Positions 42,234 through 51,982 of a DNA stretch of 64,000 nt are shown one piece after another. The notes under the pieces are model-generated. The model did no database searches, had not been told where the DNA came from, and saw nothing but the letters and a program-made list of their open reading frames with translations. Source of the stretch: Pedobacter namyangjuensis (GTDB lineage Bacteria; Bacteroidota; Bacteroidia; Sphingobacteriales; Sphingobacteriaceae); assembly GCF_003313325.1 (NCBI RefSeq), contig NZ_QMHQ01000003.1, positions 540,762 through 604,761 of the forward strand, given 5' to 3'. Position 1 is the first letter of the stretch; each line of letters begins with the position of its first letter. The translations under genes and the position numbers were made by a program.

Positions 42234-43745
42234 TTAATTATAGTTTTTCCTGTTTTTTGTCCAATTGCTGGTTTGCGCAGTATTTTGAGTAGCCGTAACA
42301 ATTTTACCTTTGTCTTTTTGCAACAATAATACCCCTGTTATTGCAGCCAATAATGCTTCTCGTTCATCGTCTTCTTTTAAACTATCGGCATTAAAATACT
42401 TGCTTACAAAATGTGTATCAAATTTGCCAGATGTGAACGCTTCATGTTGCATTACAAATTTACCAAAGCTTAACGTAGTTTGTATGCCTGTAATGTCATA
42501 TTCATCAATTGCCCTAACCATTCTCGCTATCGCCTCTGTTCTGGTAGCGCCATAAGTTATTAATTTGGCAATCATCGGATCGTAGTAAATCGGTATTTCC
42601 ATACCTTCTTCAAAGCCATCATCAACCCTAACACCATTACCTTTTGGGGTACTATAAGTTTGCAATGTACCTATATCAGGCAAAAAGGCATTTAAGGGAT
42701 CTTCTGCGTAAACACGTAATTCTACCGCATGCCCGTTAATTTTCAAATCCTCTTGTTTAAAGGACAACACCTCGCCTTTGGCAATTTTGATTTGTTCTTT
42801 TACCAAATCTAAGCCAGTTATCATTTCGGTAACCGGATGCTCTACTTGCAATCTGGTATTCATCTCTAGGAAGAAAAAGTCAAGATTTTCATCTAGGATA
42901 AATTCAACGGTTCCGGCGCCAACATAATTCACAGACCGAGCAACATCTACGGCGCATTTACCCATTTTTTCTCGTATTTCTGGTGTTAGCACAGCTGATG
43001 GAGCTTCTTCGACTACTTTTTGGTGCCTGCGCTGTATAGAGCACTCCCGCTCAAAAAGATGAACAATATTGCCATGGGTATCTCCCAAAACCTGAATTTC
43101 TATATGGCGTGGCGACGTAACATAACGCTCAATAAATACAGCTCCGTCTCCAAAAGCCGAAGTTGCCTCGCTAACCGCCAAATGCATTTGTTCTTCAAAG
43201 TCATCAACTTTTTCTACAATACGCATTCCTTTTCCGCCGCCACCGGCTGCCGCTTTAATTAAAATCGGGAACCCAACTTCTACCGCCCTAAGTTTAGCTT
43301 CGCTTATATCGGTTATCGCTTCTTCGGTACCAGGAACCATAGGTATATTATACTTTAGCGCTGCTGCTTTTGCCGAAAGTTTATTGCCCATAATCTCCAT
43401 AGCTTGGGGCGTTGGGCCGATTAAAATTAGCCCTGCGTCCGCAACTGCTTTCGCAAAGCCTGCATTTTCCGACAAAAACCCATATCCGGGATGAATAGCT
43501 TGTGCGCCAGTTGTTTTACAAGCTGCTATTATTTTCTCGCCAACTAAATAAGACTGATTTGAAGGCGCCGGACCAATGCATATGGCTTCATCAGCATACC
43601 GAACATGCAATGCATTTCTATCCGCTTCAGAAAAAACAGCAACGGTTTTGATGTCCATTTCTTTAGCGGACCGCATAATACGCAAAGCGATTTCTCCCCT
43701 ATTGGCAACTAATATTTTGGTGATATTTAAATCGAGCTTACTCAT
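42234..43745 (-). CDS. accC: Biotin carboxylase (AccC-type)
   Basis: A 503-residue ATP-grasp biotin carboxylase. It has VANRGEIALRIMRSA (N-domain), HPGYGFLSENAGFA, the ATP-grasp loop IKAAAGGGGKGMRIV, the metal and biotin-site segment HIEIQVLGDTHGNIVHLFERECSIQRRHQKVVEEAPS, and FLEMNTRLQVEHPVTEMITGLDLV. These are typical of AccC and of the carboxylase subunit of acyl-CoA carboxylases. Which carboxyl transferase it partners is not shown, since no accB or acc/pcc transferase gene is adjacent. It begins one base after the aldolase stop. The C-terminal ~30 residues (KGKIVTATQNTAQTSNWTKNRKNYN) form a short polar tail. Confidence 0.88.
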   Translation of the reverse strand: MSKLDLNITKILVANRGEIALRIMRSAKEMDIKTVAVFSEADRNALHVRYADEAICIGPAPSNQSYLVGEKIIAACKTTGAQAIHPGYGFLSENAGFAKAVADAGLILIGPTPQAMEIMGNKLSAKAAALKYNIPMVPGTEEAITDISEAKLRAVEVGFPILIKAAAGGGGKGMRIVEKVDDFEEQMHLAVSEATSAFGDGAVFIERYVTSPRHIEIQVLGDTHGNIVHLFERECSIQRRHQKVVEEAPSAVLTPEIREKMGKCAVDVARSVNYVGAGTVEFILDENLDFFFLEMNTRLQVEHPVTEMITGLDLVKEQIKIAKGEVLSFKQEDLKINGHAVELRVYAEDPLNAFLPDIGTLQTYSTPKGNGVRVDDGFEEGMEIPIYYDPMIAKLITYGATRTEAIARMVRAIDEYDITGIQTTLSFGKFVMQHEAFTSGKFDTHFVSKYFNADSLKEDDEREALLAAITGVLLLQKDKGKIVTATQNTAQTSNWTKNRKNYN

Positions 43746-43746
43746 A

Positions 43747-44766
43747 TTAAATATTAAGTTTCGTAATTATTTCTATGGTTTCATCTATCGCAGCCGCAGC
43801 TACATCTAAATGTGTAACAAACCTAACCGTTTTATTTGATGTAGCATTACAAAGAACTCCCTTATTTGTCAATGCTTTTACTACACTATCAACTTTTAAA
43901 TTTGGTGTAATATCAAACAGCACAATATTGGTTTCTACCGGCATAACACTACTAACAAAACTAGCGTTAGTTAAGGTTGCTGCCAAAGCCTTAGCGTGGC
44001 TATGATCTGTTGCTAATCTTTTAACATGGTTATCTAACGCATAAATGCCGGCGGCCGCTAAAAAACCAGCTTGCCTCATCCCTCCTCCTAAAACCTTTCT
44101 TATTTTTCTCGCCTTTTTTATAGTTTGCGCATCACTTAAAAAAACAGAACCTACCGGCGCACCCAGACCTTTAGATAGGCAAACAGAAATGCCATCAAAG
44201 TATTTGCCGTAGTCTTTTGCTTTGTTTCCGGTTGCAACGAGCGCATTGAAAATTCTGGCGCCATCTAAATGCAATTTAATACCCTTTATAGCGCAAAGGT
44301 TATGTATAGGTTCTATCTGCGATAGCGTATAACATTTTCCACCACCTTTGTTTACCGTATTCTCTAACACTACCAAACTCGAATTTGGATAATGGATATT
44401 GTCTTCGTTAATTTCAGGTTCAATCATTTCTGGCGTTAAAATACCTCGTTCGCCGTTTAGCAAGCGTACCGACGCCAATGAATTATAGGCGATTCCCCCA
44501 CCCTCGTAGCGGTAAACATGAGCAGTTTGGTCGCATATAACTTCATCCATAGGGTTAGTAAAGCATTTAATGGCAATTTGGTTACTCATTGTACCAGAAG
44601 GACAAAACATCGCCGCTTCCATATTAAACATCGTCGCCAACTTCTCTTCCAACGCATTTACCGTTTCATCCTCGCCAAAAACGTCGTCGCCAACTTTGGC
44701 ACTCATCATCGCATCCAACATGCCGGCGGTTGGCTTAGTTACTGTATCGCTTCTAAAATCTATCAT
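43747..44766 (-). CDS. ltaE: Threonine aldolase family PLP enzyme
   Basis: The 339-residue PLP-dependent fold-type I enzyme shows MIDFRSDTVTKPT, with the initial DFRSDT motif of threonine aldolases, and GDDVFGEDETVNALEEKLA. The PLP lysine is in ISVCLSKGLGAPVGS (Lys of SKG). It cleaves L-threonine or allo-threonine to glycine and acetaldehyde. A single base separates its stop from the biotin carboxylase start, so a two-gene operon is likely, although no metabolic link between the two is obvious. Length is normal. Confidence 0.9.
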   Translation of the reverse strand: MIDFRSDTVTKPTAGMLDAMMSAKVGDDVFGEDETVNALEEKLATMFNMEAAMFCPSGTMSNQIAIKCFTNPMDEVICDQTAHVYRYEGGGIAYNSLASVRLLNGERGILTPEMIEPEINEDNIHYPNSSLVVLENTVNKGGGKCYTLSQIEPIHNLCAIKGIKLHLDGARIFNALVATGNKAKDYGKYFDGISVCLSKGLGAPVGSVFLSDAQTIKKARKIRKVLGGGMRQAGFLAAAGIYALDNHVKRLATDHSHAKALAATLTNASFVSSVMPVETNIVLFDITPNLKVDSVVKALTNKGVLCNATSNKTVRFVTHLDVAAAAIDETIEIITKLNI

Positions 44767-44818
44767 TATTATTTGTTGTATAGCTGGAAGTTAAAAATGT
44801 TCCAATTTTCAGCAGTTT

Positions 44819-45952
44819 CTATTTAGCTATAAATTTATAAAAATCTGCGAATTCTCTAGCCCAAAACCATTCTTGATGTTTGCCGTCAGCTTTATCGACT
44901 AAAACGACATTTTCATTTTTACCAAGGGGATTTAAAATACCGTATACATTTTCCATATCAATCAACATCTTTTCACTTTCAAGAGCTCCGGCAACAAAGT
45001 AAATTTTATGCGCTTTTAATTTCGAAACTCCACTTTTTAAATCGTCAATCATTTTTTTTGCTATCCAAAATGCGGGAGAGAACACACCAGCATTGCCAAA
45101 AACTTTTGGATACTCCGTAACTGCATACATAGAAATTAAACCACCCATAGAACTGCCAGCAACCGTGGTATTTTTAAAATTTGATTTTGTCCTATAATTT
45201 TTATCTACAAAAGGTTTTAAAGTTTCAGCCAAAAAAGCAACGTATCGCTTTCCTTTCCCAGAGCCATATTCACTATCATAAGGATTATATTCCGTTAATC
45301 GCTCTGTGCCCCCATGGTCTACGCCAACTACAATAAATTCTTTTCCGCCTTTTAAAGCAACACTATCCAAAAATTCGTCAATTTTCCACTCGCCAAAACC
45401 ACTTGTTGCTGCATCGAACAAATTTTGCCCGTCATGCATATAGATTACTGGGTAAGATTTCTTTGAAGTACTATAGGATGGTGGCAGATAAATCCATACC
45501 CTTCTTTTTTTATTAAGTTGAGGGATGAAAAATGCACTGTCAAGCAATTTTACATTTTTTGAAGCTGTATGTTTTATTGGCTCCTTTTCCAATTCATCGG
45601 CCCAATTTAAAACAGAAATATAGACTATCGTATCCTTAACTAATTTCAAACTTCTATTTGCTTTGGGATTTCCCTCCGCATCACTTTCTGCCTTTTCCCA
45701 ATTTCCTCTAGTAATTTTATATTCGTAGTTACCTGCCGGGATATTTTTAATCAATTCGAATTGATCAGCTATCCTTTTAAAACTATACGATGAATCACGG
45801 GGATTCCAGTTATTAAAGCTCCCTGCTACAAAAAAAGTTGGCAGGCTATCTTTACTCTTAGGAACGCCGTTTAGTCTAAACGCTAACCTAATTTGCGAAA
45901 AGAGCGCAAATGGTAGAAATAGAACGGCAAAAAATAATGTGATTTTTTTCAT
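44819..45952 (-). CDS. Secreted esterase with N-terminal CBM48/E-set-like domain
   Basis: Starting at ATG 45952 (MKKITLFFAVLFLPFALFSQ) gives 377 residues with a signal peptide; the ORF extends 20 codons further but without sense. An N-terminal Ig-like/CBM48-like module (FFVAGSFNNWNPRDSSYSFKRI) binds, in other proteins, carbohydrate. The C-terminal alpha/beta-hydrolase is of the enterochelin-esterase/esterase D-like type: WIYLPPSY, YPVIYMHDGQNLFD, the nucleophile in VAGSSMGGLISMY and a C-terminal His (KHQEWFWAREF). It may deacylate sugars or siderophores. It lies next to the LacI gene (transcribed divergently) and could belong to the same glycan system; this is inference. Confidence 0.78.
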   Translation of the reverse strand: MKKITLFFAVLFLPFALFSQIRLAFRLNGVPKSKDSLPTFFVAGSFNNWNPRDSSYSFKRIADQFELIKNIPAGNYEYKITRGNWEKAESDAEGNPKANRSLKLVKDTIVYISVLNWADELEKEPIKHTASKNVKLLDSAFFIPQLNKKRRVWIYLPPSYSTSKKSYPVIYMHDGQNLFDAATSGFGEWKIDEFLDSVALKGGKEFIVVGVDHGGTERLTEYNPYDSEYGSGKGKRYVAFLAETLKPFVDKNYRTKSNFKNTTVAGSSMGGLISMYAVTEYPKVFGNAGVFSPAFWIAKKMIDDLKSGVSKLKAHKIYFVAGALESEKMLIDMENVYGILNPLGKNENVVLVDKADGKHQEWFWAREFADFYKFIAK

Positions 45953-46054
45953 AGATAGTCCTAATTTATAATGATTTAACAAATAAGTAGAAATAATTAC
46001 TTTTTTTATCATTTATATTTACAGCAAAATACCTATAAAAAGTACTACGTATAA

Positions 46055-47065
46055 ATGGATAATGTAAATATCAAAATATTAGCCGAGGCACTTAATTTAT
46101 CTACATCTACCGTTTCTAGAGCATTTAGAGATAATAGCGATATAAACCTAGCCACCAAAGAACGAATTTTGGCTATGGCTAAGCAACTTAACTATCAGCC
46201 AAACCATTACGCTAGTAACCTACGCGAACAAAAAAGCAAAACAATTGCTGTAATTGTTCCAGAATTAGCAAACAACTACTTCTCCTTAGCCATTCAAGGG
46301 ATTGAAAGTGTAGCAAGCGCAAAGGGTTATCATATCTTAGTGTATGCTACTAATGATCAATTTGAAAAAGAAGTTTCCTTTATACAGCATTTACATAATG
46401 GCAGGGCCGATGGAATTATCATGTCTGTTTCTGGAGAAGCCAACGACCATAACTACCTGAACGAATTAGCTAAAAAACGATTGCCACTGGTTTTTTTCGA
46501 CCGTGTTTATGAAGATATTGAAACACCTAGGGTAATTACCAACGATTACGAAGCGAGTTTTTCAGCTACCGAACACTTAATTAATCAAGGTTGCGTAAAG
46601 ATTGCGTATTTAGCTGTAAACAAAACACTGTCTATTGGCAAAACGCGTATGCAGGGTTACATAGATGCCTTAAAAAAACATAACATCACATTTAGCGATG
46701 AGCTGATTATAGACTGTACCAACAATTACAAAGAGAACATAGATCACCTAAAATCAGCATTTACCGAGCTAAAACCAGATGGCGTATTTACTTCTGTAGA
46801 GCGTTTAGCCTTTGCCACGTATTACGCTTGTTACGACCTAAAGCTTGATGTGCCAAATGATATTAAAGTTATAGGTTTCTCTAGTTTAGAAATTTCACCG
46901 CTACTAAACCCGGCTTTAAGTACGGTTACCCAACCTGCTGCAGATTTAGGTAAAACCGCTGCAGAATTACTGTTTAAAATGCTCGAAAATCCTGATCAAA
47001 TCAGTCCAAATACTGAAGTGATTTTAAAGTCGGAAGTGATGCAAAGACGCTCTACTTCCAAGTAA
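46055..47065 (+). CDS. LacI family transcriptional regulator
   Basis: A 336-residue LacI/GalR repressor. The N-terminal HTH (residues 5-25, IKILAEALNLSTSTVSRAFR) and hinge helix (NYQPNHYASNLREQKSKTIAV) are clear, followed by a periplasmic-binding-protein-like sugar domain (residues 62-333) with VIVPELANNYFSLAIQGIE. The effector sugar cannot be read. It lies directly upstream of the SusC gene and next to a perfect CG-centred palindrome (47199-47220), so it very likely controls the uptake operon. No -7 box of perfect type precedes it; TATATTTA at about 46014 is the closest. Confidence 0.92.
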   Translation: MDNVNIKILAEALNLSTSTVSRAFRDNSDINLATKERILAMAKQLNYQPNHYASNLREQKSKTIAVIVPELANNYFSLAIQGIESVASAKGYHILVYATNDQFEKEVSFIQHLHNGRADGIIMSVSGEANDHNYLNELAKKRLPLVFFDRVYEDIETPRVITNDYEASFSATEHLINQGCVKIAYLAVNKTLSIGKTRMQGYIDALKKHNITFSDELIIDCTNNYKENIDHLKSAFTELKPDGVFTSVERLAFATYYACYDLKLDVPNDIKVIGFSSLEISPLLNPALSTVTQPAADLGKTAAELLFKMLENPDQISPNTEVILKSEVMQRRSTSK

Positions 47066-47198
47066 GAATATGAGCTGAAAAACAGCTCGTTTTATAGCGT
47101 AAAAACAGCATTATTTTTTTCAAAAAAATCCTAAGTTTTCTGAAAATACGCAGAATTTCGACTTTCGCACATGAGCGATTTTAGAAAAGTTGCCGAAA

Positions 47199-47220
47199 TT
47201 TTCGGGAACGTTCCCGAAAA
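47199..47220. promoter_or_regulatory. Perfect 22-bp LacI-type palindrome
   Basis: The core TCGGGAACGTTCCCGA, extended by TTT/AAA on both sides, is a perfect inverted repeat with a central CG, the hallmark of LacI-family operators. It is 134 bp after the LacI stop and 292 bp before the SusC ATG. The nearest LacI gene (46055-47065) is the obvious binder. Confidence 0.7.
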
Positions 47221-47248
47221 CCTACCCGAAAAAGTCTACGAAAACAAC

Positions 47249-47269
47249 TTAGTGTAAATAATACACCAA
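47249..47269. promoter_or_regulatory. Palindrome site 1 (TTAGTGTA-N5-TACACCAA)
   Basis: TTAGTGTA (47249-47256), five-base spacer, then TACACCAA (47262-47269). It is one of six related sites in the window and the second putative operator of the SusC promoter region. Confidence 0.6.
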
Positions 47270-47452
47270 TTTTAGAAATTAAATTTTACAAAACACTATA
47301 AATCAGATAATTAAAAATTATACATAAAATATTTATAAAACAAAAAACAGTAAATAATTCGCTCTTTACGTCAAAAAACTTCTAAAAAAAATGGTGTTCA
47401 AAAAAAATATGATATAAAATTTTGATTATTGTTATGCTACATTAAATTTACA

Positions 47453-47469
47453 ATAGTGTAATACACAAT
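47453..47469. promoter_or_regulatory. Palindrome site 2, short spacer
   Basis: ATAGTGTA-A-TACACAAT has the same half-sites but a one-base spacer, so it may be a variant or an overlapping pair. It straddles the predicted transcription start of the SusC operon. Confidence 0.45.
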
Positions 47470-47511
47470 AATTTATAACCAAATATTTAAACTTAAAAAC
47501 GGGCTTTTTCT

Positions 47512-50500
47512 ATGAAAAAAAATTACCCAATCAAGCTATGTCTGTTGATGTTTTTTGCGCTCTGCACATTAACAACTTATGCTCAAACCGGAAGCATCTC
47601 AGGTAAAATTTTAGATGACTCAAAACTTCCGATTCCGGGTGCATCAGTTCAGGTTGATGGCACCCAAAAAATTACCGCTACAGACAATGATGGTAACTAC
47701 AGAATTACAGGATTAACGGCAGGAACTTACACCTTGACGGCTAAGTTCATCGGCTTTGCCTCAAAAAAACTAACGGTTACTGTTGGTAGCGGAAGTGTTG
47801 TACTTAATTTCGAGTTGGCTGGAGAACAAACTAACCTAAACGAAGTTGTTGTAGTGGGCTACGGAACGCAAACCAAACGTGAGGTTACTGGCGCAATATC
47901 TAAAGTAACAGGCGATAAGCTAACCAGTTTACCAACCCCAAGTTTTGAGGCCAGTTTACAAGGGCAAGCGCCAGGCGTACAGGTTACACAAGGTTCTGGT
48001 TTAGCTGGTAGTGGATCTGTTATAAGAATTAGAGGTATTGGTTCTATTAGTGCTGGCGGAGATCCCTTATATGTAATTGATGGAATTCCTGTTACTTCAG
48101 ATCCTTTTATTACTGGAAACCGAGGAGCAATGAACCAAAACCCATTAGCAACCATTAATCCTAACGATATTGAATCGGTAGAGATTTTAAAAGATGCTGG
48201 TGCTGCCGGTATTTACGGTTCTCGTGGCGCAAACGGTGTAATTCTAATTACCACTAAAAGAGGTAAAGCAGGCAAACCAACTATTTCCCTTTCTAGCAAA
48301 TATGGTTTGAGCACTTATGCAAACAGACCTGAGTTCGCTAACAACACAGAGTGGTTACAACTTCGTCAAGAAGCGTGGACAAATGATGGCAACACTGGCC
48401 TTGCTCCTCTTCCGGGTGGCATTACTTGGGCACAAGCACAACAAACCAATACAGATTGGTGGGATATTTTAACGCAAACTGGTAAATCTAACGATCAGGC
48501 TATATCATTTAGTCAAGGTACAGACAAAATAAAAACCTACATATCTGCTAACTACAGCGATAATGCAAGCTTTTTAGTTGGTAACTCTTACGAGCGTTAT
48601 GGTTTCAGAACCAATTTCGACATTAAACCAACTACTTACTTTTCTACCAGTATTAACGTAGGTTACGATAAAGGTATTAACCAACGCGTTAACGCAGCTT
48701 GGGGCGGTGGTTTAGGTGATGCAATGTCTACAGCTTTACCTATTTACCCAGTTTACAATGCAGATGGCACTTTTTATAGCAATGGCGCAAACCCTGCTCG
48801 TAATTTAGGTTTATTGGATTGGAAAACCAGAAATGAGCGTTTATTAGCGGGTATTACAATGGAATTAAAACCAGTGCAAAACTTAAGCATTAAAGGTATT
48901 TTTAATATGGATAACCTTGATGTACAAGACAATATCTTCACGCCTGCATCTTTAAGAAATGCTTCGGTTGGTTATGCTAACTTGTACCCTACTAAAGTTT
49001 TTAACAGAACATTTACTGGAACCGCAACATACGATTGGCAAATTACCGACAAACATAAGTTAACTACTTTGGTTGGTGCCGAATCTCAACTTTCTTACAG
49101 AAATTATTACCCAGGTGGGATTTATGGCGAGGCGAACGAGCCATTCTCAGAGAATAGAGAAAACTACTTAAGAACTATGGCACTAATTGCTGGGCCAGGT
49201 TTTTATGTGAGCAATGCAAACAGAGATACATTTGCTTCGTTATTTGCTCGTTTAAATTATTCTTACGACAATAAATACTACCTACAGCTTTTAGCTAGAA
49301 GAGATGGTTCATCTAAATTCGGACCAAACAACAAGTTTGGTTATTTCCCTGCAGCTTCTGCTTCTTGGTACATTAGCGAAGAAGATTTTATGAAAGACAA
49401 TAAAGTAATTAGCAACTTAAAACTAAGAGCTAGTTATGGTTTGGTGGGTAGTTCTAACTTTCCCTCGGCAGAATATTATCAGCGATTTACCTATTTAAAT
49501 ACCGGATATAACGGTCAGGGAACTGCTGTATTGGCACCGGGCAATGTGGGCAACCCGAATTTACAGTGGGAAGAAGGCAGAAATTTTGATTTAGGCTTAG
49601 ATTTTGGCTTGTTTAAAAATCGTATTACGGGAGAGATTTCATACTATAACAAAAGAACCAAAGGCGCTTTACTTAATGGCGGTATTTCTCCATCAACTGG
49701 ATTTGGAACTGGATGGATTAACGTAGGCGAGATCTTAAACGAGGGTGTAGAGCTTAGCCTTAATACAACAAACATAGATTCGAAAGACTTTAAATGGATT
49801 ACCCGTTTAAATGTTTCTAAAAATTATAATGAAGTAATCAGCCTTGATGGCTTAACACCAGATGCAGTTGGTGGTGGCACCAACGATACCCGTATTGCTG
49901 AGGGTTACCCTATCGGCACAAATTTCCTAGTGCGTTTTAAAGGTGTAGATCCTGCAGACGGTTTACCAATCTGGTTAGATAAAGATGGTTTTGAAACTAA
50001 AACCTTCTCTTTAGATAATCGCGTTCCGGTTGGAAAAATCTTACCAGATTACGTAGGTGGTTTAACTAATACCTTTAGCTTTAAAGGTTTCGAATTAAAT
50101 ACTTTATTCACTTTCGCAATTGGCGGAAACTTGTACGATGCTTCTGCAAAACGCCAATTGGGTGTGGTTACCGACTGGAATATTAGAACAGATATAGCCA
50201 ATCGTTGGAGACAACCTGGAGACATTGCTGATTTTCCTCGCTTAACCATGAATAGCGGTACTTATGCGGGTTTATCAAGCGAATGGCAATACAACTCAAC
50301 TATGTTTTTGTACGATGCAACGTTTGTTCGTTTAAGAGAAGTTACCTTGGCGTATAGCGTTCCTGCAACATTTGTACAAAAATTAAGACTACGCAACCTT
50401 AAAGTATTCGCTACCGGAATGAATTTGTTAACCTTTTCTAAATACCCAGGTGGCGATCCAGAGATTGCTCGTGATTTCGAAAATCCACAAGACAGAAACA

Positions 50501-50574
50501 TGAGTCCGAACGTAACTTATTTAACTACGCCACAACAGAAATCAATAACTTTTGGCTTATCAACTTCATTTTAA
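47512..50574 (+). CDS. SusC/RagA TonB-dependent outer-membrane transporter
   Basis: A 1020-residue SusC-type receptor. After the signal peptide (TLTTYAQ) comes a carboxypeptidase regulatory-like domain (about 27-110, GSISGKILDDSKLPIPGASV), then the plug domain with LNEVVVVGYGTQTKREVTGAISKV (a TonB-box-like region) and the SusC signature RIRGIGSISAGGDPLYVIDGIP, then a long barrel ending in TFGLSTSF. It imports oligosaccharides through the outer membrane with SusD (21 bp downstream) and TonB/ExbBD. The substrate is unknown. It is the first gene of a five-gene operon (SusC, SusD, DUF5004, secreted protein, SusE-type). Confidence 0.95.
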   Translation: MKKNYPIKLCLLMFFALCTLTTYAQTGSISGKILDDSKLPIPGASVQVDGTQKITATDNDGNYRITGLTAGTYTLTAKFIGFASKKLTVTVGSGSVVLNFELAGEQTNLNEVVVVGYGTQTKREVTGAISKVTGDKLTSLPTPSFEASLQGQAPGVQVTQGSGLAGSGSVIRIRGIGSISAGGDPLYVIDGIPVTSDPFITGNRGAMNQNPLATINPNDIESVEILKDAGAAGIYGSRGANGVILITTKRGKAGKPTISLSSKYGLSTYANRPEFANNTEWLQLRQEAWTNDGNTGLAPLPGGITWAQAQQTNTDWWDILTQTGKSNDQAISFSQGTDKIKTYISANYSDNASFLVGNSYERYGFRTNFDIKPTTYFSTSINVGYDKGINQRVNAAWGGGLGDAMSTALPIYPVYNADGTFYSNGANPARNLGLLDWKTRNERLLAGITMELKPVQNLSIKGIFNMDNLDVQDNIFTPASLRNASVGYANLYPTKVFNRTFTGTATYDWQITDKHKLTTLVGAESQLSYRNYYPGGIYGEANEPFSENRENYLRTMALIAGPGFYVSNANRDTFASLFARLNYSYDNKYYLQLLARRDGSSKFGPNNKFGYFPAASASWYISEEDFMKDNKVISNLKLRASYGLVGSSNFPSAEYYQRFTYLNTGYNGQGTAVLAPGNVGNPNLQWEEGRNFDLGLDFGLFKNRITGEISYYNKRTKGALLNGGISPSTGFGTGWINVGEILNEGVELSLNTTNIDSKDFKWITRLNVSKNYNEVISLDGLTPDAVGGGTNDTRIAEGYPIGTNFLVRFKGVDPADGLPIWLDKDGFETKTFSLDNRVPVGKILPDYVGGLTNTFSFKGFELNTLFTFAIGGNLYDASAKRQLGVVTDWNIRTDIANRWRQPGDIADFPRLTMNSGTYAGLSSEWQYNSTMFLYDATFVRLREVTLAYSVPATFVQKLRLRNLKVFATGMNLLTFSKYPGGDPEIARDFENPQDRNMSPNVTYLTTPQQKSITFGLSTSF

Positions 50575-50595
50575 TAACAGTTAAATAGATAGAAA

Positions 50596-51969
50596 ATGAA
50601 AATCAATTATAAAAACATATTAAAATCATTCCTTATCCTTTCTGTTGTTGTAATGGTGGGTAGTGGATGTAAAAAATACCTAGAAAGCGATCCTGTTGAA
50701 GCTATACCAAAAGATAAGGCATTAGTAGACGAGGCTTCTGTTAAGGCGGTAATGGTATCGGCTTATCAAATTGTAGCCGGCGGACAAATGTTTGGCGGAA
50801 AAATACAGGTTATTAACGAGTTGCTCGCCGATCAACTAGACGGATCGCAATTGAATACCGATTTTGGTGAGATCTTCAATCGTAAAACTTCTGTGTTCGG
50901 AGATTTCAAAAATGGAATGTATACTGACATTTATCAAGCCATTTTTAGAGCAAATACAGTTTTAGAAAACTTGGATAAAACATCTGCTTTAAGAGATAAT
51001 TTAGAAGGCGATGCGAGATTTATAAGAGCGATTAGCCATTTTGAAGTGGTTAAATTATTTGCACAACCTTATGGTTTCACTACAGACAACAGCCATCTTG
51101 GTGTGCCATTGAGAACTTCTACTCAAATATCTCAAGGCACAAGAGCTACGGTAAAAGAGGTTTACGATGCTATTATTGCAGATTTGAAAATTGCTGAAAA
51201 CAAATTGCCGGATGAAAATGGTGGTTATGCAACTAAATGGGCGGCAAAAGCTTTATTGGCAAAAGTTTATTTCCAAATGAACGATTTCCAAAACGCTTAT
51301 TTATATGCTAACCAGGTAATAACCAGTAATAAATTTACTTTGGGAACTTATGCCAATCGTTTCTCAGAAACTGCAAACCCTGAAGCTATTTTCAAGTTAA
51401 TAAATACAAGAGGCGTTTTTGAGCCAGGAGGCGAACTTAGAGGACAATTTCGTTCAGACTTTAACTTGCCAACTTTAAGATTTTCTGCCGCGTTTTATGC
51501 AAGCGTAAATACGCCTACAGATGTGCGTAAAGCATTGTACGATAATGTAAAATATCCAGGTTTTATTGTAACCAAGAAATACAATGCCGATAGATTCGAA
51601 GTTCCTGTGCTTTACTTAACAGAGATGAAACTTATCAGAGCAGAAGCGGCTGCAGAAACTGGAACAAACCTCACTGTGGGTGCTCAAGATGTAAATGATA
51701 TTTTGGCAAGGGCTTACGGAGGCACTAAATCTATCCCGTTAGCATCTTCGGCAAGCTTAATTAAAAGCAATGCCCGTTTGGAGCGCAGCATCGAATTTGC
51801 TGGCGAAGGAAACAGAATTTCTGAAATTAAACGTATTGGTGCCAAAGGCGAGAACATTGATAAACGTGGTGCAGTTTGGAATTGTCCGGGTTTAGTATTG
51901 CAATTCCCGCAAGGCGAAATGGCTACTAATACAGCTTTTCAACGTAATCCAGAAGGTGGTTGTAACTAA
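50596..51969 (+). CDS. SusD/RagB nutrient-binding lipoprotein
   Basis: A 457-residue surface lipoprotein. The signal peptide ends in VVVMVGSGC (lipobox, Cys25), and the mature N-terminus KKYLESDPVEAIPKDKALVDEASVKA is typical of SusD. The C-terminal EEAARDLT-like region here reads RLERSIEFAGEGNRISEIKR, with E-F-A-G-E-G-x-R as the conserved motif, and TPR-like helices fill the middle (KALLAKVYFQMNDFQNAYLYA). SusD forms a lid on SusC and helps capture the glycan. It is 21 bp downstream of SusC. Confidence 0.94.
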   Translation: MKINYKNILKSFLILSVVVMVGSGCKKYLESDPVEAIPKDKALVDEASVKAVMVSAYQIVAGGQMFGGKIQVINELLADQLDGSQLNTDFGEIFNRKTSVFGDFKNGMYTDIYQAIFRANTVLENLDKTSALRDNLEGDARFIRAISHFEVVKLFAQPYGFTTDNSHLGVPLRTSTQISQGTRATVKEVYDAIIADLKIAENKLPDENGGYATKWAAKALLAKVYFQMNDFQNAYLYANQVITSNKFTLGTYANRFSETANPEAIFKLINTRGVFEPGGELRGQFRSDFNLPTLRFSAAFYASVNTPTDVRKALYDNVKYPGFIVTKKYNADRFEVPVLYLTEMKLIRAEAAAETGTNLTVGAQDVNDILARAYGGTKSIPLASSASLIKSNARLERSIEFAGEGNRISEIKRIGAKGENIDKRGAVWNCPGLVLQFPQGEMATNTAFQRNPEGGCN

Positions 51970-51982
51970 TAACTGATTTAAA

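Larger units (their letters stand above)
47066..47511. promoter_or_regulatory. Regulatory gap upstream of the SusC operon
   Basis: This 446-bp region has no ORF. It carries a LacI-type palindrome (47199-47220), a 5-base-spaced TTAGTGTA/TACACCAA site (47249-47269), and near the promoter a second TAGTGTA-A-TACACAA arrangement (47453-47469). A TTTG at 47421-47424 and TAAATTTA at 47443-47450 (spacing about 18) are the best promoter elements. The predicted transcript would start near 47458, leaving a leader of about 50 bases. Confidence 0.6.

Noticed and set aside
46342..46360. TTAGTGTATGCTACTAA-like sequence inside the LacI gene
   Set aside because: Only one half-site fits, the second half has the wrong spacing and sequence, and it lies in a coding region.
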